A stretch of 64,000 bases of DNA from DASRIA01 sp035650255 (GCA_035650255.1 DASRIA010000041.1:29585-93584), one strand, 5' to 3'; positions 41,300 through 50,130 are shown, numbered from the stretch's first letter. Notes: generated by a model from the sequence alone, not told the origin. A program made the numbers and translations.

Positions 41300-42309
41300 C
41301 CCTGCGCCAGGATCTCGTCTCCGTCATCGGGCGCCTTGCGGTCGCCCGGGTCGAACACGCGGGCCTCGCCCTCGCGCACGTAGACGATCTGCCCGCTGGT
41401 GAGCTCGAGCTGGTCGGCCTCGGCCTTGGTGAGCTGCGCCCAGCCGGTCTCGCCGTCATGCAGCGTGTACTCCACGCGCACCTCGAAGCCCAGGTGCACG
41501 ATCCTGTCGACCTGCGCCTCCTTGCTGGTCCCGTTCGGCTCCAGCATCACCTCGATGTCGTGCGGGCGCACGAACGCGTCGCCCATCCGGTTCACGGGCC
41601 CGATGAAGCTCATCACGAACTCGTTCGCAGGCTCCTCGTACAGGTCGCGGGGCTTTCCGATCTGCTCCACGTCGCCCTCGTTCATCACCACGATCTGCTC
41701 TGAGACGTCCATCGCCTCCTCCTGGTCGTGGGTCACGAACACGGTCGTCACGTGGACCTCGTCGTGCAGCCTGCGCAGCCAGATGCGCAGGTCCTTGCGC
41801 ACGCGCGCGTCCAGGGCGCCGAACGGCTCGTCGAGGAGCATCACTTTCGGCTCCACCGCCAGGGCGCGGGCCAGTGCCATGCGCTGGCGCTGGCCGCCCG
41901 AGAGCTGCGACGGATATCGGTCGGCAAAGCCGTTCAGATGCACGAGGTCGAGCAGCTCGTGGACCCTGTCCCTGGTCTGATTCTTCTCCCGCTTTCGGAT
42001 CTTGAGTCCGAAGGCGATGTTGTTGAAGACGGTCATGTGCTTGAAAGCCGCGTAGTGCTGGAACACGAAGCCCACGCCGCGGTCCTGCGGGCGCATGCGG
42101 GTGGCGTCCTGCCCGGAGATCAGCACCCGGCCGCTGTCGGGCTGCTCGAGCCCCGCGATCACGCGCAGCAGCGTCGACTTGCCGCTGCCGCTGGGGCCCA
42201 GGAGGGCGGTCAGCGAGCCCTCCGGAACGGTGATCGACACGTCCCGCAGCGCCTGGAAGTCCTCGAACGACTTCGAGACCCCCTGTACCTCTATGCCTGT
42301 GGCAGCCAT
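41296..42309 (-). CDS. cysA: Sulfate/thiosulfate ABC importer ATPase
   Basis: 337 aa. Walker A GPSGSGKST, Q-loop FQHYAAFKHMTV, signature LSGGQRQRMALARAL, Walker B VMLLDEPFGALDA and switch VTHDQEEAM are intact. The C-terminal part (GPVNRMGDAFVRPHDIEVM) is the CysA regulatory domain. ATG 42309 follows an AGGAGG-type site and is 2 bp after the cysW stop; the open frame continues upstream only inside cysW. Powers sulfate uptake with CysT, CysW and the binding lipoprotein. Confidence 0.93.
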   Translation of the reverse strand: MAATGIEVQGVSKSFEDFQALRDVSITVPEGSLTALLGPSGSGKSTLLRVIAGLEQPDSGRVLISGQDATRMRPQDRGVGFVFQHYAAFKHMTVFNNIAFGLKIRKREKNQTRDRVHELLDLVHLNGFADRYPSQLSGGQRQRMALARALAVEPKVMLLDEPFGALDARVRKDLRIWLRRLHDEVHVTTVFVTHDQEEAMDVSEQIVVMNEGDVEQIGKPRDLYEEPANEFVMSFIGPVNRMGDAFVRPHDIEVMLEPNGTSKEAQVDRIVHLGFEVRVEYTLHDGETGWAQLTKAEADQLELTSGQIVYVREGEARVFDPGDRKAPDDGDEILAQG

Positions 42310-42311
42310 CC

Positions 42312-43103
42312 CTACGACCTCCTGCGCGAGTTGACGAGATTCATGGAGAGCAGCACTGCGAGCGCCATCATCGCCAGCACGACCGATGCGGCATATGCGC
42401 CCGTGAGGTCGAACTGGTGGAACCGTTGCTCGACGAACAGGGTCGCGGTCTCGGTCTCGCCCGACAACTTCCCGGAGACGACCGACACAGCCCCGAACTC
42501 CCCCAGCGCGCGGGCGGTCGCCAGCACCACGCCGTACGTCAGGCCCCACCGGATCGACGGCAGCGTGACCCGCCAGAACGTCTGCCACCAGGTCGACCCG
42601 AGCGTCGAGGCGGCCTGCTCCTGCTCCGTCCCGATCTCCCGGAGGACGGGCACGACCTCGCGCACCACGAACGGGAGGGACACGAAGATCGTCGCGAGGA
42701 TCATGCCCGGATAGGAGAAGATCACCTGGATCCCCTGCTCGGTGAGCCAGCCGCCGAACCAGCCGTCGTTGCCGTACACGAGGATCAGCGCGAGCCCGAT
42801 CACCACCGGGGAGATCGCGAACGGCAGGTCGATGGCGGCATTCATCAGCGCCTTGCCGGGGAAGCGGTGGCGCACGAGCACGAGCGCCGTGATCACGCCG
42901 AAGACGGTGTTGATCGGGACCGCGACGATCACCATGAACAGAGTCATCCAGAAGGCGTGCTGCGCCTCCGGCGTCGTGACGGCCTCCCACGCGGGCCCGA
43001 GGCCGTTCTCGAAGGTCCGCCAAAACACCAGGCCGACCGGCGCGGCGAGCAGCAGGAAGAGATAGCCGAGCGCGACGAAGCGCAGCGCGAGCCTATTCCT
43101 CAT
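42312..43103 (-). CDS. cysW: Sulfate ABC importer permease CysW
   Basis: 263 aa with six membrane segments. The EAA loop region with LGSTWWQTFWRVTLPSI followed by ATARALGEFGAVSVVSG is typical of CysW. Overlaps cysT by 11 bp. Forms the membrane channel with CysT. Confidence 0.92.
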   Translation of the reverse strand: MRNRLALRFVALGYLFLLLAAPVGLVFWRTFENGLGPAWEAVTTPEAQHAFWMTLFMVIVAVPINTVFGVITALVLVRHRFPGKALMNAAIDLPFAISPVVIGLALILVYGNDGWFGGWLTEQGIQVIFSYPGMILATIFVSLPFVVREVVPVLREIGTEQEQAASTLGSTWWQTFWRVTLPSIRWGLTYGVVLATARALGEFGAVSVVSGKLSGETETATLFVEQRFHQFDLTGAYAASVVLAMMALAVLLSMNLVNSRRRS

Positions 43104-43881
43104 ATCTCGACCCCCAGCGCGAGACGAACGTGATGCCGAGCAGCACCACGAACGAGATCACGAGCAGCACGACGGAGACAGCGGCCGCGCCGACCACGCG
43201 ATCGCTTTCGATCTGGCCGAAGATGAACACGGAGGAGACCTCCGTCTCGAACGGCAGGTTGCCCGTGATCAGCACGAGCGACCCGAACTCCCCCACCGCC
43301 CGCGCGAACGCCAGCGCCACGCCGGCCAGGATCGCCGGCACGAGGTTCGGCAGGATGATGCGCCGGAAGATCGTGAGGTCGCTGGCGCCGAGCGACGCGG
43401 CCGCCTCCTCCATGTCGCGGTCGAGCTCCATCAGCACCGGCTGCACGGTTCGCACGACGAACGGCAGCGTCACGAACAGGAGCGCCAGGATCACGGCGAC
43501 CTTGGTATAGGCGATGTCCAGGCCCACCGGGCTGCGCGGCCCGTAGAGCGCCAGCAGCGTCAGGCCCGCCACGATCGTGGGCAGGGCGAACGGCAGGTCG
43601 ATCAGCGAGTTGACGATCTTCTTGCCGCGGAACTCGTCGCGCACGAGCACCCAGGCGATCAGCGTGCCGGCCAGCGCGTTGATCGCGGCCACGACGAACG
43701 ACGCGATGACCGTGAGGCGGAGCGCGGCCACTGCCTGCTCGTTCGTGACCGCGGTCCAGAACTGGTCCCACCCGAGCTCGAGTGACTTCGCGACCACGGC
43801 GGCCAGCGGGATCAGCACGATGATGCTCAGGTAGAGCATCGATATGCCACCGGCGAGTGCCGCGCCAGGGATGCGCGGCAC
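43093..43881 (-). CDS. cysT: Sulfate ABC importer permease CysT (CysU)
   Basis: 262 aa, six membrane segments. The EAA loop (LGASDLTIFRRIILPNLVPA) and AFARAVGEFGSLVLITGN mark CysT. GTG 43881 starts 40 bp after the binding-protein stop. Partner of CysW; the order sbp-cysT-cysW-cysA is the classical one. Confidence 0.92.
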   Translation of the reverse strand: MPRIPGAALAGGISMLYLSIIVLIPLAAVVAKSLELGWDQFWTAVTNEQAVAALRLTVIASFVVAAINALAGTLIAWVLVRDEFRGKKIVNSLIDLPFALPTIVAGLTLLALYGPRSPVGLDIAYTKVAVILALLFVTLPFVVRTVQPVLMELDRDMEEAAASLGASDLTIFRRIILPNLVPAILAGVALAFARAVGEFGSLVLITGNLPFETEVSSVFIFGQIESDRVVGAAAVSVVLLVISFVVLLGITFVSRWGSRYEE

Positions 43882-43921
43882 TCGCCAGCGAATTCCGGAC
43901 GGAGCCGGTGCGGCTGTGGCG

Positions 43922-44929
43922 TTACTTCTCAGTCGGGAAGCCCTCGTCCTGGTTGATCGACGCCATCACGCTGTCCTCGGGGTCGAAGAACTCCTTGTTG
44001 ACGGCCGGCCAGCCGCCGAGGTCGTCGATCGTGAACAGGTTTTTCGGCTGCGGATACTTGGTCTCGTCGACCAGGTCCTCGCGGACCGACCGGTAGCCCT
44101 TCTCGCCGAAGATCCGCTGGGCCTCCTCGCCGCGCGCAAACTCGACGAACTTCGTGGCCTTGTCGCTCGCACCCGTCACGACGGCGATCGGGTTCTGGAT
44201 CAGGATCGTCCCGTCCGGGATGACGTAGTCGACCTTCTCGCCCTTCTGCTGGGCGGTGATCGCCTCGTTCTCGTAGGCGAGCAGCACGTCGCCCTTGCCG
44301 CCGACGAAGGTCTGCAACGCCTCGCGCGCGCTCTTGTCCTGTACCGGAACGTGGTCGATCAGCTCGCGCAGGTACTCCTTGCCCTCCTGCTCGGTCTTGC
44401 CGGCCTCGAGCTGGGCGCCGTAGGCGGCCATGATGTTCCACTTCGCGCCGCCGGACGTGAACGGGTTCGGCTGGATCACCTCGACGCCGGGCTTCAGCAG
44501 GTCGTCCCAGGTCTTGATGTTCTTCGGGTTCCCCTCTCGCGTGAGGAGCACCACCACCGAGTTCGTCACGAAGCCGTCGAACTCGTCCTGGTTCCAGTCC
44601 TTCGCCACCTTGTTGGCTTCGACCAGCTTGTCGACGTCGGGCGCGAGCGAGAGCGCCACGACATCGGCCTTCAAGCCGGCCTCGACGGCCCGGGCCTGGT
44701 CGCCGGACGCCCCGTAGGACTGCTTGAAGCCGACGCCTTCGCCGTCACTCGTCTGCTTGAAGGCGGGAATGATCTCCTCGTACGCCTCCTGCGGCGTCGA
44801 GTAAGCGATCAAGCTGACGCTGCCTCCACTCCCGGACGACTCCGAGGTGCCGCCGCATGCCGTCAGCCCGATGGCTGCCAGCAGCAGCAACGGAAGGGTC
44901 GCGATCGAAACTCGCTTACCGGCGCTCAT
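43922..44929 (-). CDS. sbp: Sulfate/thiosulfate-binding lipoprotein
   Basis: 335 aa. Lipoprotein signal with lipobox LTAC (Cys 25) and a Gly/Ser linker. The mature protein opens SLIAYSTPQEAYEEIIPAF and contains QSYGASGDQARAV and PNPFTSGGAKWNIMAAYG, signatures of the sulfate-binding Sbp/CysP family. It captures sulfate outside the membrane for CysTWA. First gene of the operon; its upstream region contains palindromes described separately. Confidence 0.93.
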   Translation of the reverse strand: MSAGKRVSIATLPLLLLAAIGLTACGGTSESSGSGGSVSLIAYSTPQEAYEEIIPAFKQTSDGEGVGFKQSYGASGDQARAVEAGLKADVVALSLAPDVDKLVEANKVAKDWNQDEFDGFVTNSVVVLLTREGNPKNIKTWDDLLKPGVEVIQPNPFTSGGAKWNIMAAYGAQLEAGKTEQEGKEYLRELIDHVPVQDKSAREALQTFVGGKGDVLLAYENEAITAQQKGEKVDYVIPDGTILIQNPIAVVTGASDKATKFVEFARGEEAQRIFGEKGYRSVREDLVDETKYPQPKNLFTIDDLGGWPAVNKEFFDPEDSVMASINQDEGFPTEK

Positions 44930-44951
44930 GAGTGGTCATTCCCCCTTTTGT

Positions 44952-45014
44952 CTATCGTTCCTGTAGGAAAACTTGGCGCGGCACGATAGCACAAACCCTC
45001 AAAGTCGATTGACA
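44952..45014. promoter_or_regulatory. Candidate sulfur-control promoter/operator upstream of sbp
   Basis: On the minus strand TTGTCA (45009-45014), 18 bp, TGCTAT could serve as -35/-10 for sbp. The leader holds a palindrome TTCCTGTAGGAA (44958-44969) nested in an inverted repeat CTATCGT (44952-44958) / ACGATAG (44983-44989) whose right arm overlaps the -10. TTGACA on the plus strand at the same place may serve the rightward gene. A dimeric Rrf2 regulator is a plausible ligand. Confidence 0.45.
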
Positions 45015-45085
45015 AAGACGGGTATGGGCCTGCCTGTGCTAGTCTCGGGTCCTTGTCCAGCAACCTCATGGAGAAAGAGGTCAAG

Positions 45086-45370
45086 ATGATCCCGGCGCCT
45101 TCCCCCCAGCTCACGCGAACGGTGCACACGCTCCGCGACGTGCGCGATCTCGAGCGCTACGTGCGCGAGTCGCTGGCCGCGATCGGGGTCGAGCCGGCCT
45201 CACCCGCCCACGGGCCCCTGCTCGAGCACGGGATGCGCGCCGCCTACCGCGTCGAGCGGGCGCTCCCGCCGGAGACTTCGCTGCGCGCCGTGCTCGACGA
45301 GGTGCTCCCCGGGCGGCTCGGCGCACTGCTGCGCCGCGTGGCGCTGCCCGATCGGGCCCTGGCTGCCTGA
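45086..45370 (+). CDS. Small hypothetical protein (94 aa)
   Basis: 94 aa with no recognised domain; helical in the middle (DVRDLERYVRESLAAIGV) and near the end. ATG 45086 is chosen for AGAGG at 45076-45080; ATG 45068 and TTG 45053 are in frame but less well placed. It is divergent from sbp and 19 bp before an MmgE/PrpD gene. Nothing indicates its role. Confidence 0.55.
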   Translation: MIPAPSPQLTRTVHTLRDVRDLERYVRESLAAIGVEPASPAHGPLLEHGMRAAYRVERALPPETSLRAVLDEVLPGRLGALLRRVALPDRALAA

Positions 45371-45389
45371 CCGCTCCTAGAATCGGCGC

Positions 45390-46559
45390 ATGGAGGCGCC
45401 GTCCCCCTATCGCGTCGCCTTCCTCGACTGGCTCGCGTGTGCGGCCCGTGGATCAGAGGAGCCGGCGGCGCTCGCGGCCCGCGCCGCGGGCGACGGCCTG
45501 CTGGAGCGCGTGACCTGGGCCGGCACCGCCGGCCACGTGCTCGACTACGACGACACCTGGTCGCCCGGCCTGGTGCATGCCAGCGCGGCCGTCGCGCCGG
45601 TCGCGTTGCTGGTGGGAGCCGGGCTGGACCGCGACCTGGGGGCGGTGCTGGACGCCTACGCGCACGGGTTCGAGGCGACCGCGACGCTCGCACGGGCAGG
45701 GCACCCGGCGCTGTACGAGCAGGGCTGGCATCCCACCGCCGTCTGCGGGAGCGCCGGCGCGGCGGTCGCGGCGGCGCATCTGCACGGCCTCCCGGCGGAG
45801 CAGGCGGATGTCGCCGTGGCGCTCGCGCTGCTGCGCGCGGGCGGCCTGCGCGCGGCGTTCGGCTCCGACGGGAAAGCCCTGCAGGTAGGGCTCGCGGCCG
45901 CAACCGGCCTGCACGCGGCACTGCTCGCGCGCCACGGGGCCCGCGTGCCGCTGGCGGACGTCCGGAGCGCCGCGGCCGGGTTCGAGCAGGTCTTCGGCGT
46001 GCCGTGGCCGGCGGGCGGCGACGCGCGCGCGATCGCGGAGAACTGGATCAAGGCCTACCCGTGCTGCCTGGCCACGCACAGCACGATCGAAGCCGCGCTC
46101 GCGCTCCGCGCACAGGGTCCGGTGCCGGACGAGGCCACGGTCCACCTGCATCCCGTCGCACGGGCGGCCGCGGCCCGCTCCGACCCGGCGGACGGCTTGG
46201 AGGCGAAGTTCGCGCCCGCCTACCTCGCCGCGTTCGCGCTGCTGCACGGCGCGCCGGGAGTGTCCGACTTCACGGGGGTGGACGCCGGCGCGCGCGATGT
46301 CGCCCGGCGGATCACGGTACGCACGGACCCGGCGCTCGGGGAGATGGCGGCCCGCGTCGAGGCCGCCGACGGCCGCGCGGCGCAGGTCGACTGGCCGCTG
46401 GGCTCGCCGCGGCGCCCGATGGACGAGGCGCAGCTCTTGCGCAAGGTCCGCGACCTCGCCGGGGACCGCCTCGACGGCGTTCTCGACGACATGGGCACGC
46501 CGGCCACACGGGTCGTGGCGGCGGCCGGGCTGGGCCGCACCGCGGCGACAGCGGGCTAA
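45390..46559 (+). CDS. MmgE/PrpD family protein
   Basis: 389 aa, somewhat shorter than the usual ~450. GHVLDYDDTWSPGLVHASAA is the family's active-site region (DDT..HAS), followed by HGFEATATLARA, WHPTAVCGSAGAAVAAA, and KAYPCCLATHSTIEAALAL. Members are 2-methylcitrate dehydratase, cis-aconitate decarboxylase and related enzymes. ATG 45390 has TAGAAT (45378-45383) 6 nt upstream. No other methylcitrate-cycle gene is nearby, so the substrate is open. Confidence 0.85.
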   Translation: MEAPSPYRVAFLDWLACAARGSEEPAALAARAAGDGLLERVTWAGTAGHVLDYDDTWSPGLVHASAAVAPVALLVGAGLDRDLGAVLDAYAHGFEATATLARAGHPALYEQGWHPTAVCGSAGAAVAAAHLHGLPAEQADVAVALALLRAGGLRAAFGSDGKALQVGLAAATGLHAALLARHGARVPLADVRSAAAGFEQVFGVPWPAGGDARAIAENWIKAYPCCLATHSTIEAALALRAQGPVPDEATVHLHPVARAAAARSDPADGLEAKFAPAYLAAFALLHGAPGVSDFTGVDAGARDVARRITVRTDPALGEMAARVEAADGRAAQVDWPLGSPRRPMDEAQLLRKVRDLAGDRLDGVLDDMGTPATRVVAAAGLGRTAATAG

Positions 46560-47278
46560 GCGGCCGGCTCGGGGTCGCCGTCGAGCAGCGCCGCCCGGAA
46601 GACCCGTTCCTCGTCGTCGAACAGCGCGCCCCACGTCCGCTCGCCGTCGAACAGGATCCGGCGCTTGGTCTCCTGGATGGCGGCGCGCGGCATGCGCGCG
46701 ATCGCCTGGCCCTTCGCCAGCGCGGCGTCCTGAAGGTCGTCGGGCGGGGTCACCTCGAGCACGATGCCGAGCCGCAGCGCCTCGGCCGCGTCCAACACGC
46801 GCCCCGTGAGGCACAGGTCCCGCGCGACGCCGGGGCTGACTGCCGCGCGCGCCGCCGCATAGCTGGGCGGGATGCCGATGGGCAGCTCGGGATAGCCGAA
46901 GGTCGCCCGCTCGGAGGCAATCCGCACGTCGCACAGCAGCGCGAGGGCGAATCCGCCGGCGAGCGCGGGCCCGTTCACGGCCGCGACGACCGGCTTCGGG
47001 CAGCGGCCGACGGCGTGGAAGGCTTCCGTGCTGGTCTCGACCAGGCGGCGGCGGTGCTCGCGGTCCCCGCCGAACTGCGTCGTGTCCATGCCCGAGCAGA
47101 ACGCCGTCCCGGCGCCCGTCAGGACGATGCAGGCGACGCCGTCGTCCCGGGCCAGCCGCGCGAAGGCGTCGGCCAGCTCGACGCGCAGGTCGATCGAGAG
47201 CGCATTGCGCTTCTCGGGACGCTGCAGCGTCACCACGGCCACCTCGCCGTGCGGCTCGATCGAGAGCAGGCCCGGCAC
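46556..47278 (-). CDS. Enoyl-CoA hydratase/isomerase family protein
   Basis: 240 aa crotonase-fold protein: VTLQRPEKRNALS, TGAGTAFCSGMD for the first oxyanion-hole region, and KPVVAAVNGPALAGGFALAL for the second. One of the two usual catalytic Glu positions is replaced (around YPELPIGIPPS), so hydratase versus isomerase or hydrolase cannot be decided. GTG 47278 has TAGGCT (47286-47291, minus strand) 7 nt upstream. Stops of this gene and MmgE/PrpD overlap by 4 bp. Confidence 0.85.
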   Translation of the reverse strand: MPGLLSIEPHGEVAVVTLQRPEKRNALSIDLRVELADAFARLARDDGVACIVLTGAGTAFCSGMDTTQFGGDREHRRRLVETSTEAFHAVGRCPKPVVAAVNGPALAGGFALALLCDVRIASERATFGYPELPIGIPPSYAAARAAVSPGVARDLCLTGRVLDAAEALRLGIVLEVTPPDDLQDAALAKGQAIARMPRAAIQETKRRILFDGERTWGALFDDEERVFRAALLDGDPEPAA

Positions 47279-47351
47279 GGCGGCCAGCCTAGCGTTCGCG
47301 CCAGCCCGAACGGGCGGCTATGTCGACAGCGGGCGCCCGGTCAGCCGGGAC

Positions 47352-49526
47352 TCACGGGACGAACAGCCCCTGCGTGGCAAAGAGCGTGTTCGGAGTCGTG
47401 GCGACGATTCCGTCGGCACCGCCGTCGTTCACGCGAATCCGGTCGAGCTCCCACACGGACCGCTTCCCCTCGGGAACCGACCCGGGCGTGACGGCATCGA
47501 ACGTCGTCGTGACGCTGCAGGTGGAGCCGATGCTCGTGCTCGCGGTCACCGTGCACGGCGCGGTCACGGGCAGCTCCAGATCGGTGCCGGTCCCTGTCTC
47601 GGTCTGGGACGGCCCGTTCAGCCTGTCCGTGATCCGGACCGTCGTGGTGCCCTGGAGCTGTCCTGCGTAGTCGGCCAGCGTGCCCTGTACGCGCACGTCG
47701 AAGAACCGCAACGCGAAACTCACGTCGGAGTCGTCCGGCCCGCCGGCCGTGCCCGCGATCGCCTTGTACTTCGCGCTGCCCGTCGCGTTCGCCACCTGGC
47801 CGTTGACCTCGGGTGCACCCACGGTCAGCTGGCTCGAGGTGACTGCCGGCGGATTGCAGGACCCGAACACCAGCGGCGGCCCGTGGGTGCGGTTCGGCGC
47901 AGTGCACTGCTGGAAGGCCGGCACCAGCGCCACGTTGATCGTGGCCGCGGACTTGGGCCGCGCGTACGCGGCGATGTCGGCCGCGTACACGTCGCGCGCA
48001 GTGTCCGTGTCGCTCGACATCAGCGACTCGCGGGTGTCGAAGAAGATCCGCGCCCCGGTGTCGCTGATGCCGGCGAAGAACGCCGCAATCGCCGCGTTGC
48101 CCCCGGTTGGGCCGGTCGAGATGTGCGTGGTCGTGCCGAGGAAGCGCTCGTAGACGTCGTTGACCGAGTCCGAGTCGCTGACGACGAGCGACTCCGTCGT
48201 CTCGATCAGCACGCGCGTGCCGTCCAGGGATGTCCCGGCGAAGCTCGCGTCGATCGGCGCGTTGCCCCCGCCCGGCCCTGACGAGAGGCGCGTGGTGGTC
48301 GTGCCGTTCGCGCGCTCGTAGACGTCGAACGCGGAGTCGGTGTCGCCCGCGGCGAGCGACTCGCGCGTCTCGAAGAAGACGAGCTTGCCGTCGGTGGAGC
48401 TGCCCGCATAGCGCGCATCGAAGCTGCCGTTGCCCGGCGTGCCCGCGGACACGAGGCTGGTCGTGCCGGCCGAGCGCTCGTACACGTCCACGAAGGTGTC
48501 CGTGTCGCCCCCCGCCAGCGCCTCGGCGGTCTCGAAGAACACGCGGCTGCCGTCGCCCGAGTTCCCGACGTAGGTCGCCGGGAAGGCGCCGTTGCCCGGA
48601 GCGGACACGAGGGTCGTCGTGTTGCCCAACCGCTCGTACACGTCACTGCTCGTGTCGCTGTCCGACGCCGAGAGCGACTCGTCGGTCTGGAAGAAGACCC
48701 GCGTGCCGTCCTGCGACGATCCCCGGAAGAAGGCGTCGTGCGGCCCGTTCCCGCCGGGACTGCCCGTCGAGATCAGCGTCGTCGTCCCGCTCTGCCGCCG
48801 GTAGATGTCGAAGTTGCTGTCGGCGTCGCCAGCGCCGAGCGACTCCTCGGTCTCGAAGAACACCCGCGTCCCGTCCTGCGAGATGCCCGCGAACACGGCC
48901 GGGAAGTTCCCGTTGCCGGTGGAGACGAGCGACGTCGAGCCGCCCGTGCGCTCGTAGATGTCGGCCTGGGTGTCGGTGTCGCCGGCGACGAGCTGCTCCT
49001 CGGTCTCGAAGAACACCCGCGCCCCGTCGATGGAGACGTCGTGGAAGAACACGTCGAACTGCCCGTTGCCTCCCGTGGGGCCGGTCGAGATGAGCGTCGT
49101 CGTGCCGCCCGAGCGCTCGTAGATGTCGAAGAAGCCGTCGGTGTCGCCCGCGACGAGCTGCTCCTCGGTCTCGAAGAAGACGTGCAAGCCGTCGGCCGAT
49201 ACGTCCGCGGGGAAGACGTCGAAGTTGCCGTTGCCCCCGGCGGGCCCGGTCGAGATGAGCGTCGTCGACCCAGCCTGGCGCTGGTACAGGTCGTATGCCG
49301 CGTCGGTGTCCCCGGCCACGAGCGACTCCGGTGTCTCGAAGAACGCGCGGGAGCCGTCGCTGGAGCTGAAGCTGAAGAACGCGTCCACCGCCCCGTTACC
49401 GCCACTCGGCCCGATCGACACGTGGTCCTTGGTCGAATGGTTCGCCATCGCGGCCGGTGCCGCCGCCAGCATTACCGCCGCCGCGACAAGCAGCGCCTGT
49501 ACGACCTTCCGCGCGTGAAGCGTCAC
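47352..49526 (-). CDS. Secreted nine-repeat beta-propeller protein with novel C-terminal domain
   Basis: 724 aa. Signal peptide VVQALLVAAAVMLAAAPAAM. Residues about 57-525 hold nine repeats of roughly 50 residues with the core RVFFETxESLxAGDTDxxxD and then VYERxxGTTTLIS, resembling TolB/PD40-type propeller blades with Asp-rich, possibly calcium-binding turns. Residues 530-724 (INVALVPAFQQCTAPN to the terminal FVP) form a domain shared with the penicillin-acylase-family protein at 36.3-39.7 kb. GTG 49526 is preceded by GGGAA, and a good promoter lies at 49583-49611. Likely an exported binding or adhesion protein. Confidence 0.85.
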   Translation of the reverse strand: MTLHARKVVQALLVAAAVMLAAAPAAMANHSTKDHVSIGPSGGNGAVDAFFSFSSSDGSRAFFETPESLVAGDTDAAYDLYQRQAGSTTLISTGPAGGNGNFDVFPADVSADGLHVFFETEEQLVAGDTDGFFDIYERSGGTTTLISTGPTGGNGQFDVFFHDVSIDGARVFFETEEQLVAGDTDTQADIYERTGGSTSLVSTGNGNFPAVFAGISQDGTRVFFETEESLGAGDADSNFDIYRRQSGTTTLISTGSPGGNGPHDAFFRGSSQDGTRVFFQTDESLSASDSDTSSDVYERLGNTTTLVSAPGNGAFPATYVGNSGDGSRVFFETAEALAGGDTDTFVDVYERSAGTTSLVSAGTPGNGSFDARYAGSSTDGKLVFFETRESLAAGDTDSAFDVYERANGTTTTRLSSGPGGGNAPIDASFAGTSLDGTRVLIETTESLVVSDSDSVNDVYERFLGTTTHISTGPTGGNAAIAAFFAGISDTGARIFFDTRESLMSSDTDTARDVYAADIAAYARPKSAATINVALVPAFQQCTAPNRTHGPPLVFGSCNPPAVTSSQLTVGAPEVNGQVANATGSAKYKAIAGTAGGPDDSDVSFALRFFDVRVQGTLADYAGQLQGTTTVRITDRLNGPSQTETGTGTDLELPVTAPCTVTASTSIGSTCSVTTTFDAVTPGSVPEGKRSVWELDRIRVNDGGADGIVATTPNTLFATQGLFVP
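47950..49400 (-). repeat. Nine in-frame coding repeats (~150-160 bp each)
   Basis: Within the propeller gene the DNA repeats the block coding for FFET-ESL-AGDTD-DVYER nine times. Copies differ by substitutions and by loss of a TGP-GGNG segment in some, so they are old duplications under selection rather than a fresh tandem array. They are protein repeats, not CRISPR. Confidence 0.8.
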
Positions 49527-49582
49527 TTGGTTCCCTGCCTCTCCCCCGTGCCGCAGCCACCGTGGCTGGAGCTGTCGGGCCG

Positions 49583-49611
49583 AATAAACACAAGCGCGAC
49601 GGCCGTGTCAA
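49583..49611 (-). promoter_or_regulatory. Sigma70-type promoter for the propeller gene
   Basis: On the minus strand TTGACA (49606-49611), 17-bp spacer, TTTATT (49583-49588). This is the best consensus -35/-10 pair in the window and would give a leader of about 50 nt with a GGGAA site before GTG 49526. Confidence 0.7.
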
Positions 49612-49751
49612 GGCCGGGCGCGACTATTTAGGCGGCATCCGGGGTAGTGCTACAGGACGGGGAGGACCAGTACCGGCAGCCTCAGAGCCCGCCGTTTCCT
49701 GACATTGAGGTCCAGAAAACACTTTCGCCCAACCATCGGCCGAGGTCACGG

Positions 49752-50126
49752 ATGACCGCGTGGAAGTTCCTCACCAATCACGCGCACGTCCTGCTGTGCG
49801 TGGCGCATCAGCCTCAGATCCGCCTGCGGGAGATCGCCGATGCCGTGGGCATCACGGAACGCGCGGCGCACCGGATCATCGCCGAGCTCGAGGAGGGCGG
49901 CTACATCTCGCGGGAGCGCCGCGGGCGCCGGAACCACTACCGGTTCTTCCCCGACGCCGTCATGGCGCACCCGAACTTCCAGAACTCCATGCTGGGCGAC
50001 CTGACGCTCAGCGAGCTGGTCGCGCCGTTCACCGATCCTCAGGCCCACGGGGACGCGTCCGGGCAGTTGAACGGGGCGGCCCGGGAGCGCATGGCGAGGC
50101 TGCGCGCCGTCGACTCGCCCGGCTAG
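49752..50126 (+). CDS. Winged-helix (ArsR/MarR-like) transcriptional regulator
   Basis: 124 aa. HAHVLLCVAHQPQIRLREIA, DAVGITERAAHRIIAELEEG and GYISRERRGRRNHYRF give a complete winged helix-turn-helix with a basic wing. The last 40 residues are not a recognised ligand domain and no metal-binding cysteines are present. ATG 49752 follows GAGG by 6 nt; the frame is open earlier but without a site. Divergent from the propeller gene, 225 bp away; target unknown. Confidence 0.78.
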   Translation: MTAWKFLTNHAHVLLCVAHQPQIRLREIADAVGITERAAHRIIAELEEGGYISRERRGRRNHYRFFPDAVMAHPNFQNSMLGDLTLSELVAPFTDPQAHGDASGQLNGAARERMARLRAVDSPG

Positions 50127-50130
50127 CCGC

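Noticed and set aside
47950..49400. Regular ~150-bp repeats that could be read as a CRISPR or satellite array
   Set aside because: They are in frame, diverged, and encode protein repeats; there are no spacers and no cas genes.
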